DNA from: Ktedonobacteraceae bacterium
Lineage (GTDB): Bacteria; Chloroflexota; Ktedonobacteria; Ktedonobacterales; Ktedonobacteraceae
Direction: 5' to 3'
Length of the DNA stretch: 5,206 bases
Assembly (NCBI GenBank): GCA_014896635.1
Contig: JADBKA010000299.1
Location: 1-5,206 of the forward strand
The notes beneath the pieces were generated by a model. The model searched no databases. It was not told the DNA's origin and saw nothing but the letters and a program-made list of their open reading frames with translations. Both the position numbers and the translations under genes were made by a program. Positions 4,453-5,206 of the stretch are shown here, one piece after another (the first letter of the stretch is position 1; each line of letters opens with the position of its first letter).

Positions 4453-4793
4453 ATAACTTTCTCAAAGGGCTTTTAATCGGTATGGGTATTGGCCTTCTCA
4501 TCGCGCCACTACGGGGTGAAGAGATGCGCCGCATGCTTGGCGAGCGACTACAAGAGTTGCAGGGCTATCTACCGGAGAGCGAGCAGATCCAGGCGTATCG
4601 CCAGCAGATCACTGACCGTGTTTCGCAAACAGCCAACTCACTGAAGGGCTATGCCCAGCAGGCCACTTCGACAGTGAAGAGCGCGGCCAGCAATCTGAGC
4701 GGTATTGCACAGAATGCCGCTTCAACGGTGAAAAGTACCGGCCAGGACATAGCCGATCAGACAAAAGATGCCGCGAAGGATGTTACCAGGTAG
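4449..4793 (+). CDS. YtxH-family small stress protein with LEA-like repeat tail
   Basis: The 114-residue protein starts MNNFLKGLLIGMGIGLLIAP, the glycine-rich single membrane helix (about 4-20) that opens YtxH-type proteins, followed by RGEE and a basic stretch. The remainder is polar, alanine- and glutamine-rich and predicted helical. It has an 18-residue internal repeat: ATSTVKSAAS at 72-81 against AASTVKSTGQ at 90-99. It ends TKDAAKDVTR, which resembles LEA-type stress-protection motifs. The family is membrane-anchored and general-stress related in Bacillus, with no known enzymatic function. The frame is open upstream to an ATG at 4332, but I chose 4449. There GGGAAG (4436-4441) sits 7 nt upstream and the protein begins at the family's usual point; the 39 added residues would not look like the family. 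Confidence 0.8.
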   Translation: MNNFLKGLLIGMGIGLLIAPLRGEEMRRMLGERLQELQGYLPESEQIQAYRQQITDRVSQTANSLKGYAQQATSTVKSAASNLSGIAQNAASTVKSTGQDIADQTKDAAKDVTR

Positions 4794-4802
4794 ATTGTTT
4801 GA

Positions 4803-4855
4803 GCGAGGTCCAGGAGTCCGAGGATCGGGGAGCAGGGGTACTTCCTGGACCTCGC
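4803..4855. terminator. Strong hairpin between convergent genes (possible bidirectional terminator)
   Basis: GCGAGGTCCAGGA (4803-4815) pairs perfectly with TCCTGGACCTCGC (4843-4855), 13 bp. The 27-nt loop contains a small inner stem CCGA/TCGG (4818-4828). It starts 9 nt after the YtxH-type stop and lies 37 nt beyond the stop of the opposing ABC gene. Neither side has a T-tract, so it is not a classical intrinsic terminator; it may protect 3' ends or stop transcription from both genes. A second short hairpin, CTGCTC-AGGC-GAGCAG (4889-4904), overlaps the ABC gene's stop. Confidence 0.55.
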
Positions 4856-4892
4856 AGCTCACCGTTCATGCCTGCCGGCTCTGCTCACCTGC

Positions 4893-5206
4893 TCAGGCGA
4901 GCAGATGATGTTGCAGATTCCACAGCTTCCAGTATAGTCCCTCCCGCTGCATCAGTTCATGCTGTTTCCCTTGCTCCACGATCCTGCCATTGTGCAGCAC
5001 AACAATCTGATCCGCCATATCCAGATCAACCAGGCGGTGGGTGATCAGTAGCATCGTGCGTCCTTTGACCAGCGTGCGCAGGGTATGGAGTATTTCACGC
5101 GCGGTCAGGCCATCCAGATTAGCCGTGGCCTCATCCAGGATGAGGATAGGCGCATCTTTGAGCAACGCACGCGCGATAGCAAGACGCTGCGCCTGACCGC
5201 CGCTCA
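4893..5206 (-). CDS. cydC: ABC transporter ATP-binding subunit, CydC-like, C-terminal part
   Basis: The fragment gives 103 residues and its start lies beyond the right edge. It opens at the signature motif LSGGQAQR, then ARALLKDAPILILDEATANLD, which holds Walker B with its catalytic Glu and the D-loop. It continues with LLITHRL (H-loop His) and IVVLHNGRIVEQGKQHEL, the usual end of an exporter-type nucleotide-binding domain. The tail GLYWKLWNLQHHLLA closes a family-length domain. CydC pairs with CydD in the inner membrane to export cysteine/glutathione, which is needed for cytochrome bd assembly. The wording of the H-loop and the C-terminal region resembles CydC more than lipid or drug exporters, but the membrane domain is outside the window, so the subfamily is not certain. 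A TTG at 5165 is internal and not a real start. It converges on the YtxH-type gene across a 99-nt gap. Confidence 0.8.
   Translation of the reverse strand, partial: SGGQAQRLAIARALLKDAPILILDEATANLDGLTAREILHTLRTLVKGRTMLLITHRLVDLDMADQIVVLHNGRIVEQGKQHELMQREGLYWKLWNLQHHLLA

Noticed and set aside
5163..5165. TTG at 5165 as start of the ABC ATPase
   Set aside because: The frame continues upstream with the conserved LSGGQAQRLAIARA, so the gene is cut by the window edge and does not start here.

Overview
This is a bacterial chromosomal window of moderate GC content with compact genes, AGGAG-type ribosome binding sites and a recurring TATACT -10 box. A YbaL/KefB-type antiporter, a CoiA-family nuclease, a GlsB/YeaQ-type small membrane protein, a YtxH-type protein and a CydC-like ABC ATPase occur together. 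A soil-type Chloroflexota bacterium (Ktedonobacteria-like) is my best guess, but it rests on general resemblance and not on a diagnostic marker. No mobile element, CRISPR array, tRNA or rRNA is visible.

Layout. Positions 1-116 (minus) hold the first 38 codons of a LysE/RhtB-family amino-acid exporter with a TTG start. Its roughly 270-nt leader (117-387, minus) has an extended -10 promoter, a small ORF with a good ribosome binding site, and two hairpins. The second hairpin is a textbook intrinsic terminator just before the exporter's ribosome binding site. The two hairpins share the 9-mer AAGGTCTGG, so alternative terminator and antiterminator folds can be drawn. This is the most interesting element in the window. 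Positions 424-862 are a non-coding divergent spacer. It carries two tandem GGTCA..TGACC hairpins, a long imperfect hairpin with a T-tract, a promoter and a tandem 10-nt repeat, and it leads into the antiporter gene ybaL (863-2671, plus).

After a 116-nt gap with an extended -10 promoter comes a CoiA-family nuclease gene (2788-3936, plus). It overlaps tail to tail by 7 nt with a GlsB/YeaQ-type membrane protein gene (3930-4199, minus). A 249-nt divergent spacer containing a near-perfect palindrome built from two -10-like boxes separates that gene from a YtxH-like protein gene (4449-4793, plus). Two mini-ORFs linked by ATGA overlaps precede the YtxH-like gene. The window ends in a convergent spacer with a 13-bp hairpin and the C-terminal 103 residues of a CydC-like ABC transporter (4893-5206, minus).

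How they work together. Most products are membrane or stress-adaptation proteins: an amino-acid exporter, a monovalent cation/H+ antiporter, two small stress-type membrane proteins and probably a thiol exporter. The genes alternate in strand and each has its own control signals. The window therefore looks like a set of independent short transcription units and not one operon or a single new system. The less ordinary content lies in the leaders.
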